A DNA stretch of 64,000 nucleotides from Pleodorina starrii (GCA_030267565.1 BRXU01000020.1:1-64000); one strand, 5' to 3'; positions 53,201 to 64,000 are shown, numbered from the stretch's first letter. Program-made: numbers and translations. Notes: generated by a model from the sequence alone, not told the origin.

Positions 53201-56200
53201 ATCATCATCAACAGCAGCAGCAGCAACCATCATCCCCCATACTCCCACCCCCTCCCTCCTCCCCTCCCCCTCCCCCCGCCCCTTCCCCCTTCCCCTCCCC
53301 GCCTCGCCAGCCACCCAGCCATACGCACCCACCACACACGGATCATGTTCATGCCCGCGGCCAGCGCATCAGACAGCATCGCCGCAAGCGCCGCCGGTGC
53401 AGTGGCCCGTGGGTCGGTGTGCAGCACATGGAGAGGTATCAGGTTGGCGCCCCGAGCGAACACGGGCTGTCCGTTGACCCGGAAGAAGAACGTCTCGTTG
53501 GGGGCTGGCGTGTGGGGTCGGGTGAAAAGAAGATACCGCAGCGGAGACGGGGTGGGGTGGGGTGGGGTGGGGTGGGGACTTGGGGTGGTTTCGGAGCGCA
53601 AGGGGAGAGGGTAGGGCATACGGGTTGCAGCGTGGTGTCTGTGCTGCAACCGGCCCCACCCCAGCCCGGCACACACACACCCCTCCCACAGCACGTAAGC
53701 CCGCCCACCCACCCACCCACCCACCCAACCCCCCCCCCCCCGGGTCACGCACCCTTTGGGAAGTCGGGGCTCGCCGAGCCAGGCGGCTGGGTCGACGTCG
53801 AGATGCTGGGTGTCGTACCACTCGCTGCGCTGCCGTACAGATCTACCAGATCCGCCATTGCCTCCACCGGCGGTACGGTAACCAGCTCCACCGTACGGAA
53901 GCCCAGGCGCCTGGGAGCCACACGTGTGTGTGTTTGTGTGTGTGCGTTGGGGAGGGGTTGGGGGTGGGGTAAAAAAGAAGAGACCGCGGGGGGGGGGGGG
54001 GGGTATCCACCGATAGGGAGGAGGCAATGGTCCGGTGTAAACTCAGTGTGTGTGTGTGTGTGGGGGGGGGGGTGTTGGGGTGTTGGGTTACATCTGCCGT
54101 ACACCGTTGACCGTAGGTCACAGCACCGCCAAACGGTCGGTGTTGCCACGTAAGCCACGTACTGCAGCACGTACTGCACCACGTACTGCAGTACGTGCCT
54201 GCGAATGGGCCGTTCCGGGCCCGTACCCATCGCCACACGCCAGCCCCAACCGCCGCCGCCGCCGCCGACAGCTCCGCCGCCGCTGGCGGCGCCGCCGCTA
54301 GTCTCGTTGCCCTCACTGCCGCCGCCGCCGCCACCAGCCCCAGCACCGCCCTCGGCCGCCGCCGCCGCCGCCGCCGCAGCCTCCAGCCGTACAAAACCCC
54401 ACAGTTGGTACAGGGGCTGGTCTCCGAAACCCACCGGCCACCACAGCCGTACATCCGAGGCATTGAGCTCCATCTGCCGGCGGTTAAGGTGGATGTACGG
54501 CAGACGTGAGTGGGTGTAAAACCCTAGGTAAAGGTGGGCGTGGAGAAGAGAATATAATAAATTAATAATGATGCCAAAGCCGTCCTTTGCTTGATCGTGC
54601 CGATTTGGTGCTGTGTCACGAAGAAATGAACGCATTCTTTTTCCGCAGTAATAAGAGTATATTGAGACCCTAAAAACCCTAAAACCCTAAACCCTAAAAC
54701 CCTAAAAAAAACCTAAAACCCTAAAACCCTTCATTTGGGGTTGCAGCCTTCGGGCATACAAGAGACACCTATCTTGTCGCTCGCCTCCTCCTGTTCAACC
54801 GGCCCCCTCCCCCCCGCCCCCCCACCCCCCCACACACCCCCTTTGCCCCGTGCAGGCTTCTGCCCGGGAGGGCGCCGGGCCGCAGGCGACACGGGCGACA
54901 TCGGAGCGCCAGGAGGATGCAGTGGGGGCGGCTCTCCTCCCGATGTGAGGGCAAACGTAGAGGGCGCCGCGCCGCCGCCTGCTGCCAGCGAGCCGCAAAA
55001 CAGCCCAGGCGGGTGGGATGCGCGTGCAATGCGCCAGGCCCGCGCAGCGCGCGAGTGTGGGGGGCTGGGCGTGGGAACAGTTGAGAGGCTCAAGCGGGCC
55101 ATGCGACGTGGCCCGCTTGAGCCTCTCTTCCGTGCCCACGCCCAGCCCCCCACACTCGCGCGCTGCGGGGGCCTGGCGCATTGCGCACCCAACCCCCCTG
55201 GGCTGGTTCGCGGCTCACTGGCAGCAGGCGGCGGCGCGGCGCCCTCTGCGTTTGCCCCCACGCCGGGAGGAGAGCCGCCCCCACTGCATCCTCCTGGCGC
55301 TCCGATGTCGCCCGTGTCGCCTGCGGCCCGGCGCCCTCCCGGGCAGAAACGGGGCACGGGGCAAAGGGGGTGTGGGGGGGGCGGGGTGGGGGGGTGTGGG
55401 GGAGGGGGCCTGTTAGTTGAACACCAGGCGGCGAGCGACACGATAGGTCCGACCCACCGACCCACTGACCCACCGACCCACCTGCAGCACTACGAACTGC
55501 GCTCCGCCAACATCAGGCGGTGACAGCCACTGACCCACGGGTCGCTCGGCTCGCCGCAAGACGCGCGGTCCGCCGCCGTCGCCGGCGCCGGCGCCATCCG
55601 GGTCCCAAAGCTCCACCACCACCACCACCTCCTCCTCCGGCAATGGCGGTGGCGGCGGTGGTGGCGGCGGCGGTGACGGCGGCGCGGCCGACGCATTGGC
55701 GGCGGCTGGCGGGCCTGACGGCGGCATCCAGACCTCAGCCTCGAGCACGAGCCTGATGGTGCCGCCGCCGCCGCCGCCGCCGGTACCACCGGTACCGCCG
55801 CCGGACCCGGCTGTGGTCGCGGCTTCGCCGCCGCCGCCGCCGCCGCCGCCATCGCCGCCGTTGCCGCCGCCGCCTCTGTGGGTTTGCTCCACGATGTGTA
55901 GGCCTTCAGGGGCCGCAGGGGCGGGACGGGATTATTGGGGGTGCAGGGGTACCAGGGGTACCCCAGGTACCAGGGGTAACCAGGGGCGGGGGTACCGGTA
56001 TGTTAGGTACACGGTGGCAGCATATCGTGTGTATCATATCGTCGGCAGCACGATGTATTGCGTATATGTGTGTGTATCGCACGTGTGTGTGTATATCACA
56101 CAGCGGCGGCGGTGCGTGTCGAGTGTGGCGGCTTGTGGCGGCTTTGCGGCGGTCGGTCGGTCGGAGCGCATTGTGGGAGTGCATTGCTGCAGTCGGAGTG

Positions 56201-59077
56201 GGGAGGGAGGGGGGTAAAGAGTGTAATGCAAGAGGGAGGGGGGCAGACGGGAGGTGCGTGTGTATGTGTCTGCCGATCCGGGGGGGGGGGGGGTGGCGCC
56301 CGCGGGCGGGTGGGAGGGCGGGTTGCGGAGGGCGGAATGTGGAATGGGTCCTTGGATTGGGTCAGGTTAGGCTGGGTTCAGTTGGGTTGGGCATTTGCGC
56401 GGAGGAGGAGGGGGAGGAGCAGGGGGAGGAGCAGGGGCAGGGGGCGACGGCGCGACGGGCCGGGCAGTGATTCGACCCCCCCCCCATCACCACCACCACC
56501 ACCACCACCACCACCACCACCACCACCCCCACCCCTCCACCACCCCTCCACCACCCCTCCACCACCCCTCCACAACAGCGCGAGTGGCGGCGGTGCAAGC
56601 GGTTAGCAACTGTGGCAGCGGCCAGCGGCAGTCAGCAGCGGTGCCACCGGTGATAAATGGAACGAAATTACGTTGCGCAGCGACCCAAACCCAGACCCAG
56701 ACCCGATCCAGGCCCCTGGGTGCGTTACCTCACCTACCTGTCACGTACGGCACGCAGTACCGCACCAGTCGTACGGCGCCGTGCACGCCCGCCGGCGCGA
56801 AGGCGGGGCCCCAGTCCCAGCCCAGGTCGGAGGCGGGCTTTCGGATGAAGGCGAACTGACCGAAGGAGCCGGGGGCCTGAGGCCACCACCACCACCATCG
56901 CCACCACCGCCACCACCACCACCACCAAGCGCCAAGATTGCGGAATCTCATGAAGGGCGGTCAAATGGAGGGGAGTTGGGTTTGTACATGCTTGTGTGTG
57001 TGTGTGTGTGTGCAGTGCCGTGCGATGTACCAATATTGGTACACTGCTGGTTGCAATAAAAACGCGGTGATGCGGCACATGGCCGGCTGGGCCGGCTGGG
57101 CTGGCTGGCTTTACCTTTCAAATGATCTTTGGTGGTTTCGGAGCCCACCGTAACAACAACAACAGCAAACATTATCGCGGTAGAGAATTAGAAGGGCTTC
57201 GAGGCGTGGGGGCGGGCCGTTAACGGTTAACGGTTAACGGGTAACAGACCAGCAAGGCACTCGAGGTGCGGACCGCAGGTGCATTGGCAGCAGTCGACGC
57301 CGCCACCGCCGCCGCTGCGTGTCGCCGTACAATTAACGTACCCACCGTGTTGGACGGCATCGGGTACGGGTACGACGCGGCCTGCTGCCGTACGTACGGC
57401 ACGGCTGGGTGTAGTACGATGGACAGGTCGTTGGCGCCGCGGTCGCCGGGCCGCAGCAGCTGCCGTACATCGAGGCGGTACGACCTGAGGAAGCGTGGGG
57501 TGGGCGAGCGAGCGTGCAAACGCACACACACACACATGTGTGTGTGTATGTGTGTGTGTGTGAGGAGAGATGGTTGTGTGTATGTGTGCGAGGAGAGCAA
57601 GGCAGTGTGTGTGAGAGAGAGAAAGGAAGAGAGAGAGTCATGGCGGTGAAGGTGAAGAAGTGTAGATAAATGTGTATCCAGGGCTTCAGGGCTTGTGTGT
57701 GTGTATGCGCGTGTTGTGTGTCGTGAGGCATCCGTGGCTTGCAGCATTAATCGCTGTTAGTTGCCTCAACCCCCGGCAAAAATCATCAGGAAAGGAGGCA
57801 CCGTGCATGACTGGAGGATCTGGATGGCCTGCAATACACCAATGCTTGATGACGACACGATTAGTACCGTATACGGAGCAGTCAGTAAACGGTACGGCAA
57901 ATAAATGCCGTACCTGTGGAAATTCTGGACCCGCGCCAGCACCCGGCCGTTCAGCAGCACATCCGCCACCGTATCGACTCCCTCGAGGACCAGATCCCAG
58001 CCACAGCCGTCGTCGTTGCCGTACTCACTCCCGCCGCCGGCGGCGCCGGTCGTGTTTCCGCCGCCACTGGCTGCAGCCGCGCTGGCATTGCCGCTGCTCG
58101 GCGGCGGCGGAGGCGGCGGTGGCGGCGGCGGCGACTCCAGGGGGGGTGGCGGCGGCAGCGGCGGCAGAGTGAACTCCGTGGAGAGGGTCCACGTGTCCAT
58201 GGCGACCCAACGGAACTCCAGTTCGTTGAACCTGTACGGATCCGTAGTTCCGTACAACTTAGGGTTTCGACACGCACGCACGCTCGGACATGTGTGAAGA
58301 AATGCGCATTATAATAGATAAGTAGATGGCCGATGTATTTTCAAATCTAGCTACCAGTTCCATCTCTCCATCCCTCCCTCCCCCGGCTCTCTTTAATCTC
58401 CCTCCAGGCTCCCTCCCTCAAAAAAACCCCATTGATGACTCACCGATACAACGGCTCACTCCGCGGGTCGTCCGCCGGCGCCCCCAGCAGCCCCGCGGCA
58501 CGCAGCGCCTGCAGTGGAAGCAAGGGGAATGCACGATCCACGTGAGCCGTACTGCCGTACTGCCGTACTGCCGTACTGCAGCGGATGCAGGCCACATGCA
58601 TGTTGTGTTTGTTTGTTTCTGTTTGGTACAGTCGTGGGTACGAACAAAAAAACGGCATAAGGCCAACCAGCGGCATCTGTCCTGCCTCCAAAACCCAATC
58701 CCACGAACCCAACTAATAACCCCCAACCGAGAACTGACATGCAGCGGGTAGCCCGGCACCGCCGCCGGCAGCCCCGCCACGCTGCCATTGGCGTTGGAGA
58801 GGCTCCAAGGGGGGCCGTCCCTGCCGGAAAGCTCCAGGGTGGCTACCATCCAGGGGGCGGCAGTAGGTGTGGTGAACCGCGGTGGCGGCGGCGGCGGCGC
58901 CGCCACCGTGCCAGCTGTACCGCAACCGGTGGTGCCGCCGGCGCCGACCCAGGGACTGCAAGTCCCACCGCTACCGCTACTGGTCTCGTTGCCGGTGTGA
59001 GGACCGATCGGCGGCGTGAGGACGCAGCAGCAATCCCCGAGGCAGTTGCAGGTGCCCGTGAGGTTGGCCGTCGGCGG

Positions 59078-59108
<31 letters not shown>

Positions 59109-59230
59109 CGTGTCGGCAGCACGGCTGCCGCCGCCGCTGCTGCTAGCAGGAGCACCGCGGCTAGCTTGGTGGCTGGCTGTGAGCTTGTTGCGGCGGCGGC
59201 ATCATGGCGTGCATGAGCTGTTCGTTGCAT
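47264..59230 (-). CDS. Beta-mannosidase, glycoside hydrolase family 2, with in-frame TGA
   Basis: Exons: 59230-58739, 58508-58444, 58231-57914, 57484-57346, 56876-56738, 55903-55482, 54473-54187, 53910-53753, 53504-53333, 53130-53007, 52401-52324, 52195-52088, 51735-51607, 51145-51003, 50675-50393, 50107-49862, 49626-49426, 49165-48524, 48007-47264. Phases match throughout, giving 1,630 codons. The enzyme removes terminal beta-mannose from N-glycan fragments, usually in a lysosome or vacuole; a hydrophobic leader is present. Family marks are [73 protein letters not shown] (acid/base Glu), SEYGYQSF (nucleophile Glu), LYWQLNDIW and a C-terminal [13 protein letters not shown]. It is nearly twice the usual 880 residues because of Gly/Ala/Pro/Asn inserts. 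Codon 1061 (49984-49982) is TGA where homologues have Trp. The exon 7 donor is the least certain. Confidence 0.9.
48281..48472. repeat. 14-bp minisatellite in a beta-mannosidase intron
   Basis: About 13-14 copies of CGCTCACCTCCACA in head-to-tail order, with one A variant (CTCAACTCC). It lies within intron 18 (48523-48008). Confidence 0.9.
48778..48886 (-). repeat. 21-bp coding repeat, five NAST units
   Basis: Five copies of a 21-bp unit inside exon 18 of the beta-mannosidase gene encode VNASTSA in tandem on the minus strand. Each copy carries an N-A-S sequon for N-glycosylation. The repeat keeps the reading frame. Confidence 0.9.
52691..53000. repeat. ACACCC hexanucleotide microsatellite
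   Basis: About 51 nearly perfect copies of ACACCC inside beta-mannosidase intron 10. The 6-bp period gives His-Pro, Gly-Val, Gly-Cys and Trp-Val dipeptide ORFs in different frames, none of which is real. Confidence 0.95.
54668..54730. repeat. Interstitial telomere-type repeat (CCCTAAAA)
   Basis: About eight copies of CCCTAAAA with small length variants. The reverse complement TTTTAGGG is the Chlamydomonas-type telomere repeat. It lies in beta-mannosidase intron 6, next to the inverted repeat that starts at 54767. Confidence 0.85.
54767..55448. repeat. Near-perfect inverted repeat (foldback) in a beta-mannosidase intron
   Basis: Two arms of about 335 bp are reverse complements with few differences, meeting at a tiny loop near 55105 (CGGGCCATGCGACGTGGCCC). 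The outer ends are ACCTATCTTGTCGCTCG and its counterpart ending CGAGCGACACGATAGGT. The whole lies in intron 6 (55481-54474). It could be a foldback/MITE-type element or a long hairpin precursor of small RNAs. ORFs on both strands here mirror each other and are not genes. Confidence 0.85.
56486..56575. repeat. CAC trinucleotide and CACCCCTCCAC repeats
   Basis: About fourteen CAC trinucleotides are followed by four copies of CACCCCTCCAC, within beta-mannosidase intron 5 (56737-55904). Confidence 0.85.
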
Positions 59231-59933
59231 GATGATTCGCGGCGTTTTCCGGTTAGCTCCCCCGGAGGTGGTCATTCCAAAGGTGTTCCGGCGCGGTCCG
59301 AGGCCGTCCCACGGGTCGTCTCGGCGGGGCCCTCCTCCTCCAGCGGCGGAATCCATATTGCTGAAAGCCCAGTGGGGTTCAGTTTGAAGGAAGTTGCGTA
59401 GGTTTGATAAATCTAACGGGTGTTATATGAATGAACTAGGTGCGAGCGCTCAAGCGAGTGCGAAACAGCCAACCGCCAAAGCCGCGCGCTTGGATGGACT
59501 GCTGGGCTGAGGGGCGTGGGGAAGCGTAAGCTTGACATCAACTTATCTCGCTCGCAAATTTAGCTGCCACGCGGCTGTTCATGATCGGTTCCTTACCTAG
59601 CTCTAGTCGTTTACCGGAAGCAGTTGCCAGGGCTCATTCACACTGAACATTATACAGGTTCATTATCAACTGCGTTTCCTATGCACTTCGAGATGTGGTC
59701 AATTGGGACAAGCAACGGAACTACGGAGGATGTTCACTGCCATTTGCCGTATACCGAGTGTGTCAGCCATTGCATTTGGGGGGCCAACGCGGGCCGATAG
59801 AAAACGATGTGCATAATTTTGTAAGCGAATCGTTTACGCTATAGGGTGTGTCTTAACCATTAAAACGTTGGCAGTGCAATTATTTGCAAGGGGGCTGCAG
59901 GCCCCTTAAGCGAAACGGGGTGGACCCGGAAAA
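59231..59933. other. Shared 5' region of beta-mannosidase and beta-adaptin genes
   Basis: These 703 bp lie between two divergent start codons and should contain both promoters. The AT content is higher than in the flanking exons. The upstream ORF of beta-mannosidase extends 42 codons beyond the chosen ATG, so an earlier start at 59356 is possible. No specific regulatory motif is recognised. Confidence 0.5.
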
Positions 59934-62900
59934 ATGTCTGACGGCAAATATTTTTCTACGACCAAGAGAGGTGAGGAGCTTTGGCGCTACGGCAGGAGGT
60001 TACATCGCGCGCGATCACTGAGTGGTGGTCACTCTGTGGCCGGCAGGCGAGATCCATGAGCTCAAGGAAGAGCTAAGGAGCCTCGATAGGCCCAAGAAGA
60101 AGGATGCAGTGAAGAAGGTTATCGCTGCAATGACCGTCGGCAAGGATGTGTCGATGCTCTTCCCCGACGTGGTCAACTGCATGCAAACGGATGACCTGGA
60201 GCTGAAGAAGCTTGTGTATCTGTACCTCATCAACTATGCAAAGACGCAGCCGGACCTGGCGATTATGGCCGTCAACACTTTCGTGAAGGTGCCCACTTTA
60301 GGGGGAAGCTGGACCGTCTTGCGCGTACACGTACCAGGGTCGGCATTAGGATGCATACACCGTCCACACAACTCAACTAGCCGGGCATGATGCCAGTCAT
60401 TTCCCGGGAAAAGGGCACTGCGTGTGGCTACGACCCCGTGTATGGTAGTCGAGGGGATGGGAAGGGGGGGGCCAGCCCTGTCCCGGGGCACCCTGTTCTT
60501 TCCCCGTCAATCCTCGAACCCGTTTGGATCCCTCCCCGCCGCCAGGATTCGCAAGACCCAAATCCCCTGATCCGTGCGCTGGCCGTGCGCACCATGGGCT
60601 GTATCCGGGTTGACAAGATCACCGAGTATCTGTGTGACCCGCTGCAGCGCTGCCTCAAGGTGCGCTGCACTGAGCCTGGGGGATGAGGGGCCTGGGGGAT
60701 ATGAAAAGAAAATCGCAGCGGAGAAGGAGACGGCGTGAGCGGCCTGGGGGATGAGGGGGCGGTTGCATGAGGTGGACAGCCCGAAGAGCACAGTGCATGA
60801 ACTGATGAGGCCACACGGGTGTTGGCCGCACCTGTGGCGCGGGATCCGGGCGCGGCACTGCCCTGCCTGCCTAGCGGCACGCACACCAAGCCTTCCGCCG
60901 CACGCTTGCTGATTGGACGGCACCAGGCCCGCCTGGGCCTGGGCTTGGCCTTCTGTCGCAAAGCGGAGTGTAGTACCCGTTGGTTGGTGGGTAATAAGAA
61001 CGGCCCGGGGCGAGGGAACGCAGCGCAGTTACCTGGGATGTGGTGGGCGGCGAACACCGCCGCAAGTCCTGGAGCCCCAAGCTACCTGCAAAGAGCCTAG
61101 CCTAGCGCTGGGACGTGTTGTCTTTTCATCAGCTGCTGGCTGCTGCGACGACAAAAGCGGCACGTGGCAAGCCGCCGCCGCTGCGGTGGGGGGGACAGGG
61201 GCAGGGGCTTTTGACGGCGGCGGGAAGCGATCCATGCGTGCGCCTGACGTCTCCCCCTTTTCCCCTCCCCCCCAAAACCCAAACAGGATGATGACCCCTA
61301 CGTGCGCAAAACGGCGGCGATCTGCGTGGCGAAGCTGTACGACATCAATCCTGAGCTTGTGGAGGACCGCGGCTTCCTGGACATGCTGCGGGTGGGTAGG
61401 GCGGGTGTGGGGTTATCCACGTATAGGCCGGAGCCCGTAATCGGTATCAAATCAGAAAAAATCTTCCTGTCTGCAAAAGAAAAACAAGGTAAACTTGCAA
61501 GCAGCAAGGGGTGGGGCGGACAAGCGCAGGCTTGCGGGACGGAGGGCGGACTTTCAGGCCTGGTGGGGTGGAGGGCGGCAGGCGGGCCGCGGCGGGGCGG
61601 AGGGCTGAGTTTTTCGGACCGGCGCGGGCGGTGTTTGGGTTGGATGGGTTGGGGGTTCATGTAGAGAAGAAGCCACAGCCGCAGCGAATGAAGCGAGGCG
61701 ACCCCCGGGGTAGACCTTAAGCTGGCTGGCTGGGTTGGTACGTCCCTTCCGCGGGTGATCTGGATCTGGATCTGGATTCAGTGGATTCAAATCATCGGGG
61801 GTGGGGTGGGTTGGCCTACAAGGGGGGGGACCTACAGGTGGCGCTGGATGTGGGTTTCGTTCGCTCGCTCGTCTGCTCGCTGGGATGACTGGGTGAGGGC
61901 GGTGCCAACTTCAAGAGGCCGTTGGCGGTTGGCGGTTGGGTTTCTTGGCGGCCCCGGCCGTTGGCGCGGGAGCTCCTTCCCCTCCTTGGGGCGCGGCGGG
62001 GCGTGATTCCATTGGGTGCTCCGCCCGTCACCGCCACCAGGAGCAGCCGCGGGAGCGGCAACCTCTCGCCCTGCCTCGTCTCTCCCAATGCTGCGCTGAT
62101 GGGTGTCCCGCGTCCCGTGTGTGTGTGCCGCTGCCCTGCGGTTGCTACTGCGGTTGCGGTTGCGGCTTCAATCTAATCTCCCCGGCCTTGGCGCGGGAGC
62201 TCCTTGTGGCGCGGTTGCGGTTGCGGCAATCTCCCTGTCTTGCCTTGCTGCTCTGTGCGCGCAGGAGATGCTGAGCGACGCCAACCCAATGGTGGTGGCG
62301 AACGCGCTGGCGGCGCTGCAGGTGTGTGTCTCCGGGCCGGGTTGTTGTGTGTTCTGTGTGCGTGTGTGCGTGCGTGCGTGCGTGCGTGTGGAGGGGCTTC
62401 ATTCGGTCGCAAACTCACCTCACCGCCAGTCACAGGATAGGCGCGGTTACACGCCTTGTCGTGAGGGCCCTGGGTGTAAACGAAACCCAGCCGCGCGCGC
62501 CTATCTAGATCGGGCGGGTTTCGGGACCGCAGCGGACCGGGGGCCTCTGGGGCGGGTTTCGGCACCGCAGCGGACTGGGGGGGGCTTTGGGGCGGGTTTC
62601 GGGACCACAGCGGACTGGGGGGGGGCTTTGGGGCGGGTTTCGGGACCACAGCGAACTGGGGAGGGGGGCTTTGGGGCGGGGCCTCCCAGCCTCCGAACCC
62701 TTCGCTGGCCACAGCCGCGCCTGTCGGGCGGCGGGTGGGTGGCGCCATGCTGTGATGCTGACCTCTCCACGGCCGTCCCTCACCACCCCTCCTCCCGTCG
62801 GGAACGCGGGATGTCGATCCCGCGATCGATCGAGCGCTTGCAGGAGATCCAGGAGCTTGCCGGCGGCGGCGGCAAGGACCTGCTTCAGATGACCACCCAG

Positions 62901-62951
62901 ACGCTCAACAAGCTGCTGGCGGCGCTCAACGAATGCACGGAGTGGGGGCAG
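59934..62951 (+). CDS. AP-1/AP-2 complex beta-adaptin (5' part, continues beyond window)
   Basis: Beta-adaptin is the large subunit of clathrin adaptor complexes at the Golgi or plasma membrane that binds dileucine signals and clathrin. Visible exons are 59934-59970, 60047-60288, 60546-60659, 61287-61391, 62265-62321 and 62844-62951, giving the first 221 residues with consistent phases. The protein starts [19 protein letters not shown]. The highly conserved trunk follows: [90 protein letters not shown] and [16 protein letters not shown]. The donor of exon 2 (AAG|GTGCCC) is weak. The next exon, expected to begin with a phenylalanine-isoleucine-leucine segment, is not found before the window ends. 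The sequence does not decide between AP-1 and AP-2 use. Confidence 0.95.
61410..61448. repeat. Dispersed GTTATCCACGTATAGGCCGG element
   Basis: A single copy lies about 18 bp after the exon 4 donor of the beta-adaptin gene, followed by AGCCCGTAATCGGTATC. It is the same element as in CSN4 introns, but it lies in the opposite orientation relative to transcription of its host gene. Confidence 0.85.
62512..62680. repeat. Approximately 40-bp tandem repeat in a beta-adaptin intron
   Basis: Four copies of a unit of about 38-41 bp beginning GGCGGGTTTCGGGACC, each followed by GCAGCGGACTGGGG or a variant and a G run of differing length. The array lies in intron 5 (62322-62843). Confidence 0.85.
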
Positions 62952-64000
62952 GTGGGGCGCTGTGTACAGGGAGGGCGCTGTGTACTTGTATCGCGGGGAG
63001 GAGGGAGGGGTGGGGGACCAGTGGTGGGTGCGTGTCTCACAGCAGGAAGAGGGCGGACACGTGAAGGCTGCCCTGCCGGAGGAGGGGCTCCTGGCGACAC
63101 ACACGCGGCTAAGGGGGGCCAAGCGGTGCTGGGGCCAACGGGGCCCCTGGCGGCGTTCTGACGAGGGCCCCGGAAAAACAAGGTGGCAGCAGGAAAGCAG
63201 CACACATCGGGAAGGGAGCGGCGCACGGAAGCAGGGGCCGGGCCGGGGCCCACGAATTGGGGAACGACAGCCCCCGGGGACGACGCGATGGAGCCGCTCG
63301 GGGCCTCACCCTTGTGTGTGGGGGTGGGGGGGGTGGGGTTGGGGCAGGGAGGCAAAGCAGGCGTCTGCAGGCCTGGCAAAGCCCGAGGCGACGTCGGTCG
63401 GCTTCCTCGGCTCTTTTATGGCTAGTGATAAGCCGTTGGCCTGAGGGCGCGCTCCAGGCGGCGGCTGTCTGCATCGAAGCCACGGCGACTCGCTCGGATT
63501 GATTGGCGGAAAAGCAGCAGCTCGAAAGCGGCGGGCTGACCGCCGCTGCAGCGGTGCGTCACACAAGTTCAGAGACGACGCCAGCGTCAGCCATGGCAGC
63601 ACCTGAAGGCGCATCAGCAGCGGCAACGCCGGCCGCAGCAGCAACGACAGTGGCAGCAACGCCGGCAGCAGCAACGCCTGCAGCAGCAACGCCGGCAGCG
63701 GCAGCAGAAGCGACAGTGGCAGCGGCAGCAGCAGCAGCAGCCCTGGCTGCGCCAGGTCGATGGCTCGCCCGTGGCGGCTGGCTCTGCTCGCATGGCGGGC
63801 TGGCTGCATCGATACCGGAGAACCGGACCCGCCGTGCCGGTGCTACGGGAGTGGCGCCCCTCGCTGGGCAATGGCACGCATGCGGCAGTCCGCAATGGCA
63901 CTACAGCCCTCAAATCAATCTCGCGTACCGGCGCTGCTCGGCCCGTCAATAGGCCGCCGGTTCCCGTCGTCGAGGCCGCAGTTCCTCATTCCGCCAACAC
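62952..64000 (+). other. Start of beta-adaptin intron 6, runs off the window
   Basis: After the donor CAG|GTGGGG no adaptin-like coding sequence is seen to the end of the window. The stretch 63590-63750 is rich in GCAGCA-type repeats that yield alanine-rich open frames on both strands, which I do not accept as genes. Confidence 0.6.

Noticed and set aside
52114..53477. Long ORFs made of Gly-Val, Gly-Cys, Trp-Val or His-Pro dipeptides
   Set aside because: These are translations of the ACACCC microsatellite inside an intron.
54187..54240. Beta-mannosidase exon 7 donor at ATGG|GTACGG
   Set aside because: It breaks the phase with exon 8; the donor CTGCA|GTACGT 40 bases downstream keeps it and yields [10 protein letters not shown].
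54731..55523. Two similar 240-260 codon ORFs on opposite strands
   Set aside because: They are mirror images produced by the inverted repeat.
1..64000. tRNA or rRNA genes
   Set aside because: No cloverleaf with a recognisable TTCGA-type arm and no rRNA core sequence was noticed by eye; a covariance-model scan was not possible.

Overview
The window looks like nuclear DNA of a green alga of the Chlamydomonas/Volvox group (Chlorophyta, Chlamydomonadales). The evidence is GC-rich, intron-dense genes with GT-AG introns full of microsatellites, a TGTAA poly(A) signal, internal CCCTAAAA telomere-type repeats, and a Dualen/RandI-type retrotransposon, a family first described from Chlamydomonas reinhardtii. 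The species cannot be named from the sequence.

Positions 1-29012 are a heterochromatin-like block. A satellite with a 10-bp unit (GGCCCCCG plus two variable bases) fills 1-7907 and 19857-28354. It is interrupted by one apparently near-complete, 11.9-kb non-LTR retrotransposon on the plus strand. The element carries ORF1, ORF2 (hydrophobic region, Josephin-like cysteine protease, APE endonuclease, reverse transcriptase) and ORF3 (RNase H, CCHC finger, restriction-like endonuclease), then a short 3' hairpin and an ATT-repeat tail. The satellite ends in about 94 copies of a GGGCACC heptamer. The satellite has no stop codon in any frame, so its enormous ORFs are not evidence of genes.

Positions 29013-64000 are gene territory with five protein genes. 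They are: (1) plus-strand 30321-34013, a single-exon protein with five B3-like modules in A-B-A-B-A order; (2) minus-strand 41257-36102, COP9 signalosome subunit 4 in 11 coding exons; (3) plus-strand 42075-45068, a secreted or Golgi methyltransferase of the METTL24 type in 6 exons; (4) minus-strand 59230-47264, a GH2 beta-mannosidase in 19 exons with an in-frame TGA at a conserved tryptophan; (5) plus-strand 59934 onward, the AP-1/AP-2 beta-adaptin gene, whose first six exons are inside the window. Genes 2 and 3, and genes 4 and 5, are head-to-head pairs sharing short 5' regions. Exons were assembled by eye from splice signals, phase continuity and family resemblance.

The genes are ordinary housekeeping functions (protein degradation control, glycan turnover, vesicle coats) and do not form a pathway. 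The most notable material is the retrotransposon's domain set, the nonsense codon in the beta-mannosidase gene, a 680-bp hairpin in one of its introns, duplicated splice acceptors in CSN4, and short dispersed intronic repeats shared between genes.
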